From Deltaproteobacteria bacterium (GTDB taxonomy: Bacteria > Desulfobacterota > Binatia > HRBIN30 > CADEER01): a stretch of DNA of 64,000 bases. The stretch spans positions 248,001 to 312,000 of the forward strand of contig JAJCZJ010000020.1 in the NCBI GenBank assembly GCA_029262455.1, given 5' to 3'. Below are positions 8,084 through 17,981 of this stretch, piece after piece. The notes below the pieces were generated by a model that had not been told where the DNA came from, did no database searches, and worked only from the letters and a program-made list of their open reading frames with translations. The first letter of the stretch is position 1, and the number at the start of each line of letters is the position of its first letter. The position numbers and the translations under genes are program-made.

Positions 8084-10429
8084 TCAGAAGCGATGACTAA
8101 GCTCAATGCCGTACGTGCGCGGCGGCTCGTAGTAGCGCACCACTGTACCGGTCAACCGTGCCCATGACAGGGTGTTCTTGAAGTAGTCCTGGTCCGTCAA
8201 GTTCTTCGACCACAGTGCGATCCGGCTGCGGTCATCGTTGAAGAGATAGGCAATCCGCAGATTCACTCGGTTGTAGCCCCTCTGCGTCAGCTCGGTGATC
8301 TCGGGCGCCCAGTTCGTCACCTCGCTCTCGTAGTACCAGTCGACGCGCGGCGAAATCGACCCGTTGAGCCGTTCGCGACCGAACCGCGGTAGCTCGTAGA
8401 CGTACTGCAGGCCGAGATGGCTCTGGAACTCGGGCAAGAACGAAAACTTCTCCCCGGCACGGTTGATCAACTCCCCGGTGATCGCATTCTGCGCTTCCGG
8501 AAAGTCGAGAAACTCGGCTTTGACGTAACCCACCGATCCATCCGCGGTGAATCCCGCGAACGGTCGCGCCACCAGCTCCAGCTCGACACCGCGACTCCGA
8601 GTCTTCGCCGCGTTACGCGTAAAGACATCGGTCGGACAAACGACTTCTGGACAGTCGGCACTGACGATCTGCGGCACCTGTTGACCATCGCGATCGCTCT
8701 GAAAAACCGCGACATTGGCACTCAAGGCGCGATCGAAAAAAATCGTCTTCACGCCAACCTCGTACGAGTCGATAAACTCCGGCGTGAAGGCCTTGAGCGA
8801 CTCATCCGACACTGTCCGCGCACCACCATTGAATCCGCCGCCGCGGAACCCTCGCGCGTACGTAAAATACCCCATGAGGTGATCCGTCTCGCCGAGATAG
8901 TCGAGGAGGCTCTCGGGCGCAGACAGCGACACCGAGGCGGAGGGCGTCCATGCGTCGAACTCCTGCCGACTGGGCGTCAACGGTACGACCGACTCCCCGG
9001 TAATCGCATTGTTGAGAAAACGAACCAGGCTCTTCTTCTCCCTGGTATAACGCACACCTGCTGTTAGATTCAGCCAATCGGTAACATCCAACACGGCCTG
9101 CCCGAAGAGTGCCCAGTCCCAGTTGTCTGCGCGTGAGAAGTTGGTCGTCGTGCCGTTGCCCAAATTGCTGTCGAGAACGAAATCCCCCGTGAGGAACCTC
9201 AGGCTGGTGTTCGTCTCGGCCTGTTCCCAAAACGCAAAGACACCGCCGACCAACGACAGACGACCGTCGAGCGCCTCAGCCGAAAACTGCAACTCCTCCT
9301 GGATTTGGCGCGCTTCTTGTGGCTTGGCGAATACGAGATCGTCACCTTCCCGTTGCGCCAAGGTGAAGACCGGGAACTCGGTCATCTCGCCGTCGTCTTG
9401 AAAAGCTGTCTCCTGCTCGCGCCAAGCCGCTGTATTTTTCAGGCGGAAGCCGTCGAAGATCCAAAAGCCTCCGAGCTCCCACCGCGTAACGCCCCAAACG
9501 CCGTAGCTGATCGAGTTGGCAAACCCATCAATGTCGGATCGAAAGCGGAAGCGACGACTACGCCTACAAGCGTCATGAAACTGTGGGTAGGCACCGTTCA
9601 CAAAATCCGCGGAGGGGAAGCCGCTGTCCTGAACAGAAACGCACTGACCGCCGAGCCCGCGGTTCTGCTCGCGGGTCCAGTTTCCAGAAACAGTCAGCGA
9701 AAGATCTTCTGTGAGTGCCAGCCTTGCCGAGCCCAAGAAGTTCAGCGAATTGCGATCCGACGCGCGCGTGCCGGTCTCGAGATTCTTAGTGTACCCCTCG
9801 TTGAAAAAGTTCGCGAAGGTAAAGCGCGTCGCCAACTTATCCTTGAACCAGCCGTATTCGATCGGAATGTTCAAGGTCGACTTGGTATTGATCGTTCCGA
9901 AATTGCCAGCGGTTAAGGAAACGCGGCCCGAGAACTCATCTTGCGGCTGGATGGTCGTAACGTTGATCGCGCCGCCAACCGTGTTCTTGCCAAAGAGAGT
10001 GCCCTGCGGCCCGCGCAATACTTCGACTTGCTGTAGGTCGACAATATCGAGGAGCGAACCCTGCTGCCGCGAAAGAAAAACCCCATCGACATAGGTTCCG
10101 ACCCCCTGGTCGAAGTAAATAAAAGGAAACGCTCCAACACCACGGATCACCACCGACGAATCTTGCGAGCTGCGCCCCGATAGAATCGTGAGGTTGGGCA
10201 CCAAAGCGGCGACGTCCTCCAAACTTTCGGTTTGCGTCGCGCGCATGCGATCGGCGTCGAGAGCAGTGACCGACACCGGGATGTCTTCGAGAAGCTCCGC
10301 CCGGCGCCGCGCCTGGACAACGATCTCCTCGACCCCTTTCCGTTCCGACTCCCCGGCGCCAACTTCGTTCGACACCAAGACAGACATACAAACAGCAGTC
10401 ATCAACACGAAACGAATCATTCGTGGCAT
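8084..10429 (-). CDS. TonB-dependent outer-membrane receptor
   Basis: A 781-residue receptor for energised uptake across the outer membrane. ATG 10427-10429 follows a GGGGGGAG ribosome site and starts a signal peptide (MPRMIRFVLMTAVCMSVL...). EEIVVQARRRAELLEDIPVS fits the TonB-box-proximal region. The plug domain shows IRGVGAFPF, YVDGVF and VEVLRGPQGTLFGKNTVGGA, and the 22-strand barrel ends in the canonical terminal Phe (LSHRF). It is of the FecA/CirA-like 'SusC-independent' type common for siderophores, terpenoids or aromatic ligands. It lies 122 bp downstream of the P450 gene on the same strand and may be its uptake partner. Confidence 0.93.
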   Translation of the reverse strand: MPRMIRFVLMTAVCMSVLVSNEVGAGESERKGVEEIVVQARRRAELLEDIPVSVTALDADRMRATQTESLEDVAALVPNLTILSGRSSQDSSVVIRGVGAFPFIYFDQGVGTYVDGVFLSRQQGSLLDIVDLQQVEVLRGPQGTLFGKNTVGGAINVTTIQPQDEFSGRVSLTAGNFGTINTKSTLNIPIEYGWFKDKLATRFTFANFFNEGYTKNLETGTRASDRNSLNFLGSARLALTEDLSLTVSGNWTREQNRGLGGQCVSVQDSGFPSADFVNGAYPQFHDACRRSRRFRFRSDIDGFANSISYGVWGVTRWELGGFWIFDGFRLKNTAAWREQETAFQDDGEMTEFPVFTLAQREGDDLVFAKPQEARQIQEELQFSAEALDGRLSLVGGVFAFWEQAETNTSLRFLTGDFVLDSNLGNGTTTNFSRADNWDWALFGQAVLDVTDWLNLTAGVRYTREKKSLVRFLNNAITGESVVPLTPSRQEFDAWTPSASVSLSAPESLLDYLGETDHLMGYFTYARGFRGGGFNGGARTVSDESLKAFTPEFIDSYEVGVKTIFFDRALSANVAVFQSDRDGQQVPQIVSADCPEVVCPTDVFTRNAAKTRSRGVELELVARPFAGFTADGSVGYVKAEFLDFPEAQNAITGELINRAGEKFSFLPEFQSHLGLQYVYELPRFGRERLNGSISPRVDWYYESEVTNWAPEITELTQRGYNRVNLRIAYLFNDDRSRIALWSKNLTDQDYFKNTLSWARLTGTVVRYYEPPRTYGIELSHRF

Positions 10430-10550
10430 TGAGCTCCCCCCGTTGGCCAGCCGTATATCGAATCTCGTCCGAGTTACCAAGAAATTCTGATTCGTCGATC
10501 CAGAGAAAGCCCACAAGCGCCCTGTATCGACCAGTTGGCACCCCCAACCA

Positions 10551-11771
10551 TCAAATAGACAGCACCATCGGCATCTTGCCAATTCCGTTGATAAAGCTGC
10601 TGTCGACAAACTCGACATCGCCGGCGATTTCCCAATGCGACCGACGCGCCAGAAGTTCTTCGAAGAGCACACGCGCCTCCAGCCGAGCGAGACTGGCGCC
10701 GAGGCAGAAGTGCTGACCGAAACCGAGCGACACATGAGGTACGAGCGGGCGCTTCAGGTCGAGCTTGTCCGCATCCTCGCCCCACACGGTCTCATCGCGA
10801 TTGGCTGCGGCGTAGAGCAACATGACCGGATCGCCAGCGCGAACCTTCATGCCGTGCATCTCAATGTCGCGGGTTGCACCGCGAAAAAAGTATCGAATCG
10901 GTGTCACCAGGCGAAGGATCTCTTCGAGAGCGTCCGGCAACGCAACAGCACCAGAGCGGAGCAACTCCAGCTGCGCCGGGTTCTCGAGCAAAAGGCGCGT
11001 GCCCTGCGAAACAAAGGTGCGAGTCGTTTCGTTGCCGGCAACCAACAAAGTCATGCAGAAGACGAGGATCTCGCCCTCATCGAGAGAACGGCCATCGACC
11101 TCGGCAGCCAGTAGAGCTGAAATGAGGTCGTTGCCCGGTTTGGCCCGGCGCTTGTGCAAAGCCTCGGCAAAGTAAGCAAACACCTCGCCAACCGCCTCCA
11201 TTCCCGTCACCCGGTCGGCATCGGCGCCAGCTTGCACCACGACCGCATCGGACCAGCGACGGAAGTTTTCCATCTCGTCTTCCGGCACGCCGAGCATCTC
11301 CGCGATCACACGCATCGGGAGCGGCAGGGCGATGTGCTCGACAAAGTCGAACGGCGTACCCGTAGGCGAGCCCTCGATACTCTGCACCGCGATTTCCCGC
11401 ATCCGCGCCTCCATGTCGGCAACACGGCGCGGTGTAAAGGCACGACTGACCAGCGAACGGTGGCGATTGTGTTGCGGTGGGTCCATTTGAATAATCGACG
11501 GCGACGATCCGACGCCGACCGGATCCTCCTCGCCAGAAGGCATGATGATACCGGCTTTCGAGCTCCATACGTCCGGCTGCTGCGACATGCTCTGAATATC
11601 ACTCAAGCGCGAGGCCACCCAGAACCGACGCGGCTCAAACCACCACATCGGCGCCTCCCGACGAAGCCATCGGTAGGCGGCGTCAGCACGGCCTTGGTCG
11701 AAATAGAAGTGTCCCTGATCGAGGGCGATCGACTCGGCTGCCGGTACAGGAACTTGGGATTGCGTGCTCAT
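10551..11771 (-). CDS. Cytochrome P450
   Basis: A 406-residue soluble bacterial P450. Visible motifs are the I-helix oxygen-activation motif AGNETT (245-250), the K-helix EILR with Glu284/Arg287, and the haem-binding loop FGQHFCLG with axial ligand Cys356. MDPPQHNRHR (residues 96-105) is the usual C-helix haem-propionate segment. Class I P450s hydroxylate steroids, terpenoids, alkyl or aromatic substrates with separate ferredoxin and reductase, none of which is encoded nearby. The start has a good site (GGGAGG, 6 bp upstream). It is flanked on the same strand by an epimerase-like gene and a TonB receptor gene. Confidence 0.95.
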   Translation of the reverse strand: MSTQSQVPVPAAESIALDQGHFYFDQGRADAAYRWLRREAPMWWFEPRRFWVASRLSDIQSMSQQPDVWSSKAGIIMPSGEEDPVGVGSSPSIIQMDPPQHNRHRSLVSRAFTPRRVADMEARMREIAVQSIEGSPTGTPFDFVEHIALPLPMRVIAEMLGVPEDEMENFRRWSDAVVVQAGADADRVTGMEAVGEVFAYFAEALHKRRAKPGNDLISALLAAEVDGRSLDEGEILVFCMTLLVAGNETTRTFVSQGTRLLLENPAQLELLRSGAVALPDALEEILRLVTPIRYFFRGATRDIEMHGMKVRAGDPVMLLYAAANRDETVWGEDADKLDLKRPLVPHVSLGFGQHFCLGASLARLEARVLFEELLARRSHWEIAGDVEFVDSSFINGIGKMPMVLSI

Positions 11772-11871
11772 GACCTACCTCCCGCGATCCAGTCGCGAAG
11801 TCGCAATTGCCTCGACAGCCGCGTGCCGACCCATCGAATCAGGCAACGATCTTTCAAAGCGCCATCCATGC

Positions 11872-12720
11872 TCAGGCTTTCGTCCACTCGCTTCTCATGA
11901 ACCCCAACCCCTCTCGGGCAAGGCCTTCTTCATCGTGAAACATGCGACGCCAGATCTTGGTCGCCGCGGCGATGCTCGGTAGTGCAGAACCAAAGGCTTC
12001 GATGACCAACCATTCGTCATAGCCAATAGACTTCAGAGCCGAGAACGTTTTCCGCCACTCCACTTGCCCCTGCCCAGGGGTGCTCCGATCATTTTCCGAA
12101 ACGTGGACGTGACGAATCGCATGGGCGTTCTCACGGATCGCTCGCGCCACGTCTTTCTCTTCGATGTGAGCATGAAACGTATCGTAGTGAATGCCGATGT
12201 TCGACGTACCGACGTCTCGCGCGAAACGCGCCGTATCGTCGCTACAATTGAGGAGATAAATCTCGAAGCGGTTGAGGAATTCCAACACCAGGGTGATCCC
12301 ACGGCGCTCCGCATCCTCAGCGACCGTGCGCAGGGTCTCGACACCCCACTTCCACTCGTCAGCTCTTGGCGGTTCGCCCGAGAATTCGCCGATCGCCGCA
12401 TAAAAGGGCCCGCCTAGCGTCGTCACGCCGGCTGCCCCACAGCAGTCCATCGTTCGCTTCATCTGATCGACAGCCGCACTGCGGATCGCGGGGTCGGGAC
12501 TGATCGGGTTGTCCTCGGCCGTGCGGATGGTCGTCGCCGTACGCTGAAGACCGAGGTCATCCAGCCTCGCCGCTAGACTGCGATAGCGCTCCGGTTGGGG
12601 ATCGAAGATCGGTAACTCGACACCGTCGAATCCCATCTCTTTCAGACGGGCGTAGAGCGGAAGAAACTCTTCTTGGGTGCTGTCGTCGGTCCATAGAAGC
12701 AGGTTCATGCCGAATTTCAT
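11872..12720 (-). CDS. Sugar phosphate isomerase/epimerase-like TIM-barrel protein
   Basis: A 282-residue protein of the AP-endonuclease-2/xylose-isomerase-like barrel family (D-tagatose/D-psicose 3-epimerase group). Probable metal ligands are Glu in LVLEFLNRFE, Asp/His in GIHYDTFH, His in HVHVSENDR and Glu in WLVIEAFG. Such enzymes interconvert keto-sugars or inosose-type compounds in the cytosol. The ATG overlaps the TGA of the upstream MFS transporter gene (ATGA), and GGGGAGG precedes it. Transporter and enzyme are thus translationally coupled, which suggests the transporter imports its substrate. Confidence 0.88.
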   Translation of the reverse strand: MKFGMNLLLWTDDSTQEEFLPLYARLKEMGFDGVELPIFDPQPERYRSLAARLDDLGLQRTATTIRTAEDNPISPDPAIRSAAVDQMKRTMDCCGAAGVTTLGGPFYAAIGEFSGEPPRADEWKWGVETLRTVAEDAERRGITLVLEFLNRFEIYLLNCSDDTARFARDVGTSNIGIHYDTFHAHIEEKDVARAIRENAHAIRHVHVSENDRSTPGQGQVEWRKTFSALKSIGYDEWLVIEAFGSALPSIAAATKIWRRMFHDEEGLAREGLGFMRSEWTKA

Positions 12721-14018
12721 GTCGCCTCCCCAGCTGCCAAACGATCGCGTAACCAGAGCGCACCAAACACGAACACGAGAAACGCCGGAACCAAGGCGAG
12801 TGTGCGAAACGAAGCGCTCGAGGCAAGCCGAAGTACCGCCTCAAGGTTCTCGCCCGAGAGTGCGGCAAACGCTTCCGCACCACCAGCTGCCTCGATCTTG
12901 GCAGCGTCAAAGATCGCCCCAAGCTGCGGCAGCACAAAATGTATCGACAGAGCGCCGGCGACGCCCATCAAGCCTATGAAGAGCTCGCCGCCCCTCGGAT
13001 AACGCTCGGCCACGTTGGCCAGCATGGTCGGCCACATGAAGCATACACCCAGCCCCCAAACCGTCGCCGCCAAGAGACCCGTCACCGGCGAGTCCGCCGC
13101 ACTGAGCAGAAGCAATCCAAGTGACGCGAGCACCGCAGACCCACAAAGCATGCCGGCCGGAGACAGCCGATGCGCAATCGGTCCGGCGAAGTGCCGCAAG
13201 ATGAACATCATGCCGCTAACGTAGATCAACAACCAGATGCCGCGCATCCCAACGGTCCGGGTCAGCGCCAGGTCGATCCATTGCCCGGGTGCAAGCTCGG
13301 ACGCGGCGGTGAGGAACATGCACAACCACCAGACGATAAAAAGCGGCTGGCGCAGGATCTCCGCAAACATCTCTCCCGTCGACACACCAGCGGCGGCCCG
13401 CTCGGTCTTCGGGAACTTGACGCCGATTGTCATGACGATCACCGCGAGTGCGGGCGCAATGATGCAGGCAAACTTCGCCCGCCAGCCGAGGTCCAAGGCG
13501 CCCATCCCGACCCCAATCAAACCACCGGCAATGAGCCCCGCCGGCCACCACGCGTGGACAATATTGAGCTTACTAGTCTTGTCCTCGGGATAGAGAGTCG
13601 CTGTAAGCGGATTGATCGATGCTTCGACGAAACCCCACCCCAAGCCGCCCAAAAGAAAGCCGAGCCAGAGACGGCCATAGCTCGCATTGGCGTCCGACAC
13701 ACCATCGACTGCGATGACGATGCCGGTGCCGACGGCAAACGCCAGGCCGGCCATCGTCAACATTCGCCCCATGCCAATAAAATTGAGAAACGCGCTGCCG
13801 ATTCCAAGAGTAAAGGCGAACCCAAGGAATGCGATGCCGAGAAGCTCGCCAGCTAACATAGCCGACGCCTCAGCGTTGATGGGAACCAGGAACTCGGTTT
13901 CGAGGTCACCGATGATATTGGCGCGCAGAGAAAAACTGAGCCCCGCCGTAAACAGAGCCAGGGACGAAACGACGAAGATCCGTCTGGCGGGATATTGCTC
14001 GGTGCCAGAAGCGCCCAT
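12717..14018 (-). CDS. Major facilitator superfamily transporter
   Basis: A 433-residue inner-membrane protein with about 12 hydrophobic helices. It has a glycine-rich pattern (LGFLLGGLGWGFVEASINPL) reminiscent of fucose/sugar-permease-like MFS proteins, including an acidic residue in that helix. Substrate is not readable. Its stop overlaps the start of the epimerase gene, so a sugar or polyol is a reasonable inference. It heads the minus-strand set MFS, epimerase, P450, TonB receptor. No clear Shine-Dalgarno precedes the chosen ATG at 14018. Confidence 0.88.
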   Translation of the reverse strand: MGASGTEQYPARRIFVVSSLALFTAGLSFSLRANIIGDLETEFLVPINAEASAMLAGELLGIAFLGFAFTLGIGSAFLNFIGMGRMLTMAGLAFAVGTGIVIAVDGVSDANASYGRLWLGFLLGGLGWGFVEASINPLTATLYPEDKTSKLNIVHAWWPAGLIAGGLIGVGMGALDLGWRAKFACIIAPALAVIVMTIGVKFPKTERAAAGVSTGEMFAEILRQPLFIVWWLCMFLTAASELAPGQWIDLALTRTVGMRGIWLLIYVSGMMFILRHFAGPIAHRLSPAGMLCGSAVLASLGLLLLSAADSPVTGLLAATVWGLGVCFMWPTMLANVAERYPRGGELFIGLMGVAGALSIHFVLPQLGAIFDAAKIEAAGGAEAFAALSGENLEAVLRLASSASFRTLALVPAFLVFVFGALWLRDRLAAGEAT

Positions 14019-14177
14019 ACTGCAACCACATCGCAGTCGATTCCCGTCAAATCAAACGCAACTCGCGGCGCTCCAGGGATCGCCCCCCGCCGGAGGACCG
14101 TACAAAGATGCCGACATTAGCCGAGACTGCGATCGCGCCAGTTTTGACAAGCCATGGCCGGGTGGCTAGGCCAAAGC

Positions 14178-15062
14178 ATGACCAAACTCAAAAATACGCT
14201 TCTACGGGTGGTCCTGGCTACGGGGCTACTTCTCGGCGCGAAGCCTGTCTTGGCACAGAATCCAAATTGCGAAGGCGACTTGAATGGCGATGGCAGGGTA
14301 GCCGTCTCCGAGCTAGTTCGTGCCGTGCGGTCAGCTCTCGAAGGATGCCCCCCGACAGACTGCCCCGGAGACCACAACAACGACGGGAAGGTAACCATTG
14401 CCGAGCTGGTTCGTGCGGTCACGCGCAATCTCGCAGGCTGCCCTGACAACCCGACGCCAACCTCCCTTCCGGACACGAGCGCAACAGCCTCTCCAACCCA
14501 GACCGCTACCGCCACAGCGACTTTGTCGAGCACCCCGACTCCTACATCGGCAACGCGCTTTGTAAACAATGGGGATGGCACAATTCGCGACACGACGACT
14601 GGCCTCGTTTGGGAGAGCAAGAGCCGCGACGGAAGCATCCACGACCAAGGCAACTCTTACCGTTGGAGCGCCGAGTTTGGATCGCGAACCGGCGACGGAT
14701 CGGTGTTCACCGACTTCCTCGCAACCTTGAATGCGCAGAGCTTTGGCGGGCACAATGATTGGCGACTACCCGAGCGTGCGGAGTTGGAAGAACTGCGCGA
14801 GCTCGGTCGATCGGCAATTACATTGATCGTACCGGTCGAGTTTGCGACCGGCTGCTCAGCAGGATGCGACGTCCTCTCCTGCTCCTGCACTGCTCAGCAG
14901 GACTACTGGACGGCAACCGACGCCCCCGATCAGTTCGCCGGGGAGACGATCATTCCCCGAGCGTGGCTGATCAATTTCAGACCGGTGGAGCCGGCTCCTG
15001 ACTTCGCCGTAGCGCTCCCCAAGAACGCTCAGGCAGCGACACGCGCCGTCCGCGGACCTTGA
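14178..15062 (+). CDS. Secreted DUF1566-type protein with two dockerin-like calcium motifs
   Basis: A 294-residue exported protein. The signal peptide is MTKLKNTLLRVVLATGLLL..., probably cleaved after VLA. Two EF-hand/dockerin-like segments follow: GDLNGDGRVAVSELVRAV and GDHNNDGKVTIAELVRAV, each ending in Cys. Next come a Thr/Pro/Ser linker and a C-terminal DUF1566 (Lcl C-terminal) domain with TTGLVWESKSRDG, HNDWRLPERAELEEL and YWTATD. DUF1566 proteins are surface or secreted and mostly uncharacterised; the calcium motifs probably stabilise or tether. No scaffoldin/cohesin partner is visible. Start chosen to match the signal peptide; an in-frame ATG lies at 14154. Confidence 0.8.
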   Translation: MTKLKNTLLRVVLATGLLLGAKPVLAQNPNCEGDLNGDGRVAVSELVRAVRSALEGCPPTDCPGDHNNDGKVTIAELVRAVTRNLAGCPDNPTPTSLPDTSATASPTQTATATATLSSTPTPTSATRFVNNGDGTIRDTTTGLVWESKSRDGSIHDQGNSYRWSAEFGSRTGDGSVFTDFLATLNAQSFGGHNDWRLPERAELEELRELGRSAITLIVPVEFATGCSAGCDVLSCSCTAQQDYWTATDAPDQFAGETIIPRAWLINFRPVEPAPDFAVALPKNAQAATRAVRGP

Positions 15063-15136
15063 CGAGGCCGACTTTCCGATCGACACAGAGGTCACTCGGG
15101 TCAATCGGTTGAGCCAATTGGCGAAGGCCGACCGCC

Positions 15137-16153
15137 CTATCCAATCTCGATCGCTACCTTACCAAAATGCAGGCCGCCTTCGAGATGTCTCACCGCGGCG
15201 GCAAGGTCGCGCATCGCGAAAGTGTCGCTGATCGCCGGGCGAATTGCGTGCGATTCCATGAAGCGGCACATGGTGTCGAAATCGTCGCGGCTCCCGACCG
15301 TCACGCCCTGCAGTTTCAAGTTGCGCGTCATCGCTGCGGTCACAGGCACTTCGGCGTTACCGAAGCCCCCGAGCACTCCGACGATGCCGATGTGGCCTGC
15401 GACCCTGGCCGCCAACACCGACTGACCGAGAGAACTCTCGCCGCCCACATCCACGATGACATCGGCGCCAATGTCGTCAGTCAGACGCATGACCTCGGAC
15501 GCCCAATCGGGATGCTCGCGGTAGTTGATGCCATCGTCAGCCCCTAGGGACCGACCACGCTCGATCTTCTCGTCGGAGGATGAAGTCAGGATGACGCGTG
15601 CACCCAGCGCCTTCGCGAAGCCGAGGGCAAACAGTGAAACACCACCCGTGCCCTGAACGACGACCGTCTCGCCCTTGCCGACTTTCCCGTCGGTCACGAC
15701 CGCGGTCCACGCAGTCACGGCCGCACATGTCAGCGTTCCCGCCTCAACGTCGCTGAGGTGGTCCGGCACGCGAACCAGACAGTCGGCATCGACGACCATA
15801 TGCTCGACGCAACAACCATCCACGCCTTCGCCGAAGATCACTTTCTTCCCAGCATCCGTCGGGGGGCCGTTCAGCCAGCGAGGATAAAACGCTGGAGCAA
15901 CGCGATCCCCGGGCGCGACGCGATCGACGCCATCCGCGACCTCCAGCACGGTCCCGCAACCATCGGACAGCGGTATCCTCGGGTACCGCATACCGGGGAT
16001 GAGCCCCCAAACAACCACGGCGTCGTGGTAGTTCAAAGAAGAGCCGCTCATCCTGAGAAGCGCCTGCCCAGCACCCAAGGTTGGAACTTCTCGCGTCACT
16101 GCGACGACCCCTTCGACACCGGGAGCATCGAGCTGCATGGCATTGGTCTTCAT
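15137..16153 (-). CDS. MDR-family zinc-independent alcohol dehydrogenase / quinone oxidoreductase
   Basis: A 338-residue medium-chain dehydrogenase/reductase. The N-terminal GroES-like part includes [13 protein letters not shown]. The Rossmann domain shows [20 protein letters not shown] and an NADP-type loop TSSSDEK. The GHE zinc-site motif of classical alcohol dehydrogenases is absent, so this is closer to zinc-independent quinone or enoyl reductases. The start at 16153 (GGAGG seven bases upstream) matches family length. It stands alone, divergent from the SdrD-like surface protein gene and convergent with the DUF1566 gene. Confidence 0.88.
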   Translation of the reverse strand: MKTNAMQLDAPGVEGVVAVTREVPTLGAGQALLRMSGSSLNYHDAVVVWGLIPGMRYPRIPLSDGCGTVLEVADGVDRVAPGDRVAPAFYPRWLNGPPTDAGKKVIFGEGVDGCCVEHMVVDADCLVRVPDHLSDVEAGTLTCAAVTAWTAVVTDGKVGKGETVVVQGTGGVSLFALGFAKALGARVILTSSSDEKIERGRSLGADDGINYREHPDWASEVMRLTDDIGADVIVDVGGESSLGQSVLAARVAGHIGIVGVLGGFGNAEVPVTAAMTRNLKLQGVTVGSRDDFDTMCRFMESHAIRPAISDTFAMRDLAAAVRHLEGGLHFGKVAIEIG

Positions 16154-16286
16154 GAAATCGGCCTCCAGAGAGCTCGCCGCGCCCCGTCGACGCGGCGCGA
16201 CTCCCCTACACAGCCAAGAAGTCGCTGTCGAGCAAACGCTCCAAGAGCCGTTGCAACATCCTTGGGCGAGTTCGATAATCGCCGCC

Positions 16287-17981
16287 ATGAAGCACAAAAG
16301 TCTGCGGCGAGGGTCAGAGGGGTTCATCAACATTGCCATCGCGGTCCTGCTGGCGATCGTCAGCCCCGCTGCCGCGCTGACGTGTATGCCGACGTGTGCC
16401 TCCAACGACGGGCGTTTTCTCCAGCTAGCAGGGGCCGGACTGTCGACCATGGCGGACCAGAGCCTCTCAATCGTTCTCGCCGTGCCCGCCACGCAGAGCA
16501 CGATCGAAGTCGGGATTTTCGATGGCGACACCAATCTCGGAGATCCACTAACCGAAACTACCTGGGATGTCGGCGTACCGATGGCAATCACACACTTTAC
16601 CGTGTTCGAAGATCCCCTATGCAACGGAAGCGGCACAGTGGTTGCACCTGGAGTCGGTCCCGGAGCGCACCCCTACGACGGCCAGACAATGCCCAACGGA
16701 GACTGGTTCGATTTCATCGTTCCGGTATCAGCCGGAGCTCAGTCACCGAGCGGCATCTACTGTTACACTCTGTTCGGTGAGCTAATGGACCCCGCGCTCA
16801 TCGTCACGAACAGCTTCAAGGTCAGGACAAACGCAACGATTCGACTCGGCTCGCAACCATTCGCGTTCTCCGCCGCCACCTCATCACTTCAAGACGTTCT
16901 GGTTCTCTACCCCGACTTCGTTCCGCCGCCGGTGATTGACCCATCTCAAATCGACCCGAGCCAGATCGGAAATTCGACGTACGATGGAAGCTTTTCCTTC
17001 TTTCTCGACGTTTTTACCGGTCAGTCGGAAGTAACCGTGTGGGACGGCGACCTCGACCGCGGCAAGTTCGACGGATCGGACCTCGACGAAGACGACCTAG
17101 ATACGCCACCGCTTCTACCCCCCTGGAGCGTGGCGGCGGTCGTCGCCGAAGGGGCCTTGCCAGCAAGTCCTAGCGACGACCGCGATCCAAGCGGGTTTGG
17201 CTTCTTTTTCTTACGTTCGCCGTCTGTCTTTTATGAGATGCTGCTTCCCGACGGAGGGGACGAGTTCACCAATTTCAATCCATCGGCGAACCGCGAGTGG
17301 GAACAGTTTCGGGTCTCGATCGACCCGTTCGATCCAACCCAAATGGACCACTCGACACCCGACCTGCCTCCCGGGGCATACGAGCTTCGCCTTTCCGGCA
17401 TGGACGTCACCAACCTCAACGCCTGGCGCTTTACTCACACGCTGATGGGCGTCACCCCGGACGGCGACCCGGTCCCACCGCTGCGCCCATACCTCGTCGG
17501 CGACACGGTGTTCTCCGACAAGAACGAAAACGGCATCCAAGACACGGGTGAGCCAGGAATTGGTGGAGTGACCGTCGAGCTGATCGACAGCTTCGGCAAC
17601 GTCCTCGCCACCACAACGACGAACGCCGGGGGCGGCTATCGATTTTCCGTCGAAGCCCTGACAACGACCATCGGACTGGTGGACGGCATTTTCGATGACA
17701 TCGTCATCTACGATGGCGTCTACTCCGTGCACGTCACTGGCTCCAATTTCAGCGGCAGCGGGAGACTGGTCGGCGCGCACTTCACTACTCCGGGCGGCGA
17801 TAACCAAACCGACACTGTCATCGACGACAACGTCCTGACCTACGACTTCGGCTTGGCCGGCCGCAACTTCACACCACCCGCCCCGGCCCCCGTACTCAGC
17901 TACTGGGGGCTAGCCGCGAGCATCATGCTCCTCCTAGGCACGGCAAAGCGCCACTCGGCGCGAAAATCGCCAGCGAGGTGA
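16287..17981 (+). CDS. Exported surface protein with SdrD B-like domain and C-terminal sorting-like tail
   Basis: A 564-residue exported protein. A signal peptide follows ATG 16287 ([17 protein letters not shown]). The middle is a beta-rich region I do not recognise. Residues about 410-530 form an SdrD B-like/prealbumin fold: [20 protein letters not shown], then [12 protein letters not shown] and GYRFSV. The very end is PAPVLSYWG, a hydrophobic stretch and a basic [10 protein letters not shown] tail. This resembles IPTL-CTERM-type sorting signals read by archaeo/exosortase-like systems, though the signature is imperfect. The same layout recurs in the large repeat protein at 51285-55436. Function unknown; adhesion or surface-layer role inferred. 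Confidence 0.75.
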   Translation: MKHKSLRRGSEGFINIAIAVLLAIVSPAAALTCMPTCASNDGRFLQLAGAGLSTMADQSLSIVLAVPATQSTIEVGIFDGDTNLGDPLTETTWDVGVPMAITHFTVFEDPLCNGSGTVVAPGVGPGAHPYDGQTMPNGDWFDFIVPVSAGAQSPSGIYCYTLFGELMDPALIVTNSFKVRTNATIRLGSQPFAFSAATSSLQDVLVLYPDFVPPPVIDPSQIDPSQIGNSTYDGSFSFFLDVFTGQSEVTVWDGDLDRGKFDGSDLDEDDLDTPPLLPPWSVAAVVAEGALPASPSDDRDPSGFGFFFLRSPSVFYEMLLPDGGDEFTNFNPSANREWEQFRVSIDPFDPTQMDHSTPDLPPGAYELRLSGMDVTNLNAWRFTHTLMGVTPDGDPVPPLRPYLVGDTVFSDKNENGIQDTGEPGIGGVTVELIDSFGNVLATTTTNAGGGYRFSVEALTTTIGLVDGIFDDIVIYDGVYSVHVTGSNFSGSGRLVGAHFTTPGGDNQTDTVIDDNVLTYDFGLAGRNFTPPAPAPVLSYWGLAASIMLLLGTAKRHSARKSPAR

